Source of the DNA: Mesorhizobium qingshengii
GTDB taxonomy: Bacteria; Pseudomonadota; Alphaproteobacteria; Rhizobiales; Rhizobiaceae
Length of the DNA stretch: 64,000 nt
Assembly: GCF_900103325.1 (NCBI RefSeq)
Contig: NZ_FMXM01000017.1
Span: 1-64,000, forward strand
Direction of reading: 5' to 3'
Made by a program: the position numbers and the translations under genes
Shown: positions 62,021 to 64,000 of the stretch, piece after piece
Layout of the letters: every line of letters starts with the position of its first letter
How positions within the stretch are numbered: the stretch's first letter is position 1
The notes under the pieces: model-generated
Databases searched by the model: none
Told to the model about the DNA's origin: nothing
Seen by the model: the letters and a program-made list of their open reading frames with translations, nothing else

Positions 62021-62298
62021 TCGACGCCAACACAAACGGTTTCTGGTCAGACTGTAAACCTCGCGCGCGCTTTCCGAATGTCTGCGATCAGGCGAAGCAA
62101 TTGTGGCTCAAGGTGGACGCGGCTCAATCAAGGCCCACCCCTGTAGATTGGGATGTCTGCTTCCCGGCTTTGACCCGTCTAATCTCAACGACCGAGATAA
62201 GGCGCAAAGCGGACGCCAGAGCCTGAGCTTGGAATGTCGATGAAGGGAAAACATCGACCAGCACGGTATGTCAGTGAGGCATCATGCAAAATCCAATC
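62021..62298. other. Convergent intergenic region
   Basis: Lies between two genes pointing at each other and so must contain both transcript ends. Only weak short inverted repeats (for example ggttt ... aaacc at about 62038-62060) were found; no strong terminator or gene is visible. Confidence 0.4.
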
Positions 62299-64000
62299 TC
62301 AACCGAGCTCATGGATGGTCACGCCCGGCACAACCGCCTTGGCGATCTCACATAGGTGCTGATGATGCGTGAGGTAGATCACCTGACCGGCACTCGCCAT
62401 CTCGCCGAACAACCGGAACACCTCCTCTGACCGGACATGGTCGAAGGTCTCCATGATGTCGTCGGCGATGAATGGCACGGAGGGCCTGAACTGTGCGAAC
62501 TCGTAATATCCGGCAAGCCTGAGCGCCAGGTAAAGCTGAAAACGCGCCCCCTTTGACAGTGCGTCGGCGACCTTGGACTGGCCGTCGCGCTGCAATGCGA
62601 TGAGCACTTCACCGCCTTTGACCGGTTGGGTCGTCAAGCCTAAGTACTGGCCGCGCGTCATCAGTGCGAAAGCGTCGGATGCCCGCGCCATCATTCCGGA
62701 GCGATGACGCTCGCGGTAGACGCGCAGAGCGTTGCCGGCAGCCATGACGCCCAGTTTCAGCTCGATGTAGCGGACGGCCTTGTCTTCGATGTCCAGCAGG
62801 ACGGTGCGCCGTTCGGCATCGATGCGGGCAACAGCGCTGTCGCCGCCAATGGCATCCAGCTTGTCGGCGGCTCGCGTTTGCCTGATGAGCTGTTGCTGTA
62901 TCGCATCGTCGGAAGCGCGAAGCCGCTGCTCACTTTCAGCCTTGTCGATTGCAAGGCTATTCAGATCGAGAGCATCCAAAATCGAACGCGCCTGCTCGAA
63001 CCCTTCCACCGCGAGCTCGGACGCGACCTGCTCCTCAAAGTCGGCGACCGCCGTGCGCAGACGATCCCTGTCGCGCAGCAGTTCGTCGCGTTGCACGACT
63101 TCGGATAGCGTGGCCACGCCAAAGACGCTCAGGACGTCGCTCTTGCGGCGCTCATGTCCTGAAATCTCAGCATCGAGGATCTCACGCGCATCCTGCAGGC
63201 GCTGCAGGTCATTGACGAGGCCTGCCTTGGCCTCGCGCATGCGTTCGGCGCGCTCCAGGCGCTCGGCAAGCCGGACCGCAAGCTGTTCCGGTTCTTCCTC
63301 GGTCGCCGCCTCACCCGCTTCGGCTGCAACGGCGCTGACCTCGACCAGGAAATTCTCCCTGTCCGCCTCCATCTTCTCGATGCGCAGCCGCATGGCGTCC
63401 CTGTCTTGAAGACTCTTGGCGAGGTCGGCCAATTGATCAAGGACGCCGCCAATGCCAGGCGCCGATATGCCGCTCTCCAGCCAGGTGCCCTTGAGCGCTT
63501 TGGCAATTTCGGCCAGCCACTCGTCCTCACGTCGCTCCGCGACTTCGACGGCTCGGCGCCTGGCAGACAGATCCTCCTGCCTTGTGCTGACCGTCTTGAG
63601 CGCCTCGGTGCGCTCGGCATCGATCTTGAACTGCCTGTCGAGGAACAGCTGCGCGACGGCCATGACCGTCTCCAGATTGTCGTCGGGATCCAAACCGACG
63701 CCGACGCTGGCCAGCGCCCCGCTCAGCTCCAGGCGTACTCGCTTTCCCTCCTCAACCGCCCGCTCGGCCTTCTTGCGGGAAAGCCCGATCTCCTCGGAGG
63801 CCGCAAGCGCATCGACCCGGGCAGCAATGCGCTCCTCGATCAGTCCGATCAGACGTTCGGGGGACGTGTCCAGGCACTCTCCAAGCAGGTCTCTTGCCGC
63901 TGCACGCATGTCATAGAGCAGGGCCTGCCGCTCCGAGCCGTTGCGGGCAAGGTGGTCGCGCGAATGGGCGATTGCTGCCGCGGCTTCAGCGAGGCCGCGG
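62299..64000 (-). CDS. YhaN-like AAA/SMC-type ATPase, C-terminal part
   Basis: The frame stays open to the right window edge, so the start is outside; the visible 567 codons are the C-terminal half. A long coiled coil with many Glu/Arg/Leu (to about 360 residues before the end) is followed by the C-terminal ATPase lobe: signature-like LSKGARFQLYLALRLAGYYEF, Walker B PFIADDIMETFD and switch His YLTHHQH. This is the YhaN/Rad50-like architecture that pairs with an SbcD-type phosphodiesterase (YhaO), probably encoded beyond the edge. Role in DNA end processing inferred from the family. Confidence 0.85.
   Translation of the reverse strand, partial: RGLAEAAAAIAHSRDHLARNGSERQALLYDMRAAARDLLGECLDTSPERLIGLIEERIAARVDALAASEEIGLSRKKAERAVEEGKRVRLELSGALASVGVGLDPDDNLETVMAVAQLFLDRQFKIDAERTEALKTVSTRQEDLSARRRAVEVAERREDEWLAEIAKALKGTWLESGISAPGIGGVLDQLADLAKSLQDRDAMRLRIEKMEADRENFLVEVSAVAAEAGEAATEEEPEQLAVRLAERLERAERMREAKAGLVNDLQRLQDAREILDAEISGHERRKSDVLSVFGVATLSEVVQRDELLRDRDRLRTAVADFEEQVASELAVEGFEQARSILDALDLNSLAIDKAESEQRLRASDDAIQQQLIRQTRAADKLDAIGGDSAVARIDAERRTVLLDIEDKAVRYIELKLGVMAAGNALRVYRERHRSGMMARASDAFALMTRGQYLGLTTQPVKGGEVLIALQRDGQSKVADALSKGARFQLYLALRLAGYYEFAQFRPSVPFIADDIMETFDHVRSEEVFRLFGEMASAGQVIYLTHHQHLCEIAKAVVPGVTIHELG

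Overview
The window looks like chromosomal or megaplasmid DNA of a rhizobial alphaproteobacterium, most likely Mesorhizobium or a close relative. This is inferred from the high GC, the codon use and the gene families; no rRNA or species marker is present. Tightly overlapping operons alternate with stretches full of broken genes and insertion-sequence scars, so this is accessory, repeatedly rearranged DNA.

Layout. 1-6.6 kb: the 3' end of a collagen-like (Gly-X-Thr) protein gene, followed by a type I secretion ABC exporter, its HlyD adaptor and a Sel1-repeat protein. 6.6-9.5 kb: small hypotheticals and an IS3 scar. 9.5-22.2 kb (minus strand): a complete, tightly packed virB1-virB11/virD4 type IV secretion operon with a second lytic transglycosylase; no relaxase is in the window. 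A palindrome-bearing divergent promoter separates it from two secreted nuclease-fold genes (22.4-23.6 kb). 23.6-29 kb: a patchwork of defence-like and nuclease-like fragments, a decapitated serine recombinase and small secreted proteins.

29-36 kb (minus strand): uptake and oxidation of an amine: nucleoside deaminase, Fe-S flavoprotein demethylase, cupin, DAO-type oxidase, and a PotD/PotA-type ABC importer whose permease gene is frameshifted and cut off. 36-43.2 kb: a decaying nitrosative-stress/low-oxygen region with a CRP/FNR regulator, an FNR box in front of a 58-residue membrane protein, an intact RIC (YtfE/ScdA) di-iron repair protein, tiny membrane proteins and many frameshifted remnants (permease, DUF59, DUF2249, helicase, PanE-like).

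43.2-51.4 kb (minus strand): coxC-M-S-L-D-E-F, an aerobic Mo-Cu carbon monoxide dehydrogenase operon. CoxL carries the AYRCSFR loop of form I (true CO-oxidising) enzymes. The operon is bounded by a PanE-like pseudogene and an IS3 remnant. 52-54 kb: a membrane GGDEF-EAL protein. 54-62 kb (plus strand): an operon of a three-part ABC importer, a TetR regulator, a class III aminotransferase, an SCP-x-type thiolase and an acyl-CoA ligase, behind a promoter with a strong palindrome; together they suggest import and CoA-dependent breakdown of an unknown amino compound. 62.3 kb to the end: part of a YhaN-like coiled-coil ATPase gene entering from the right.
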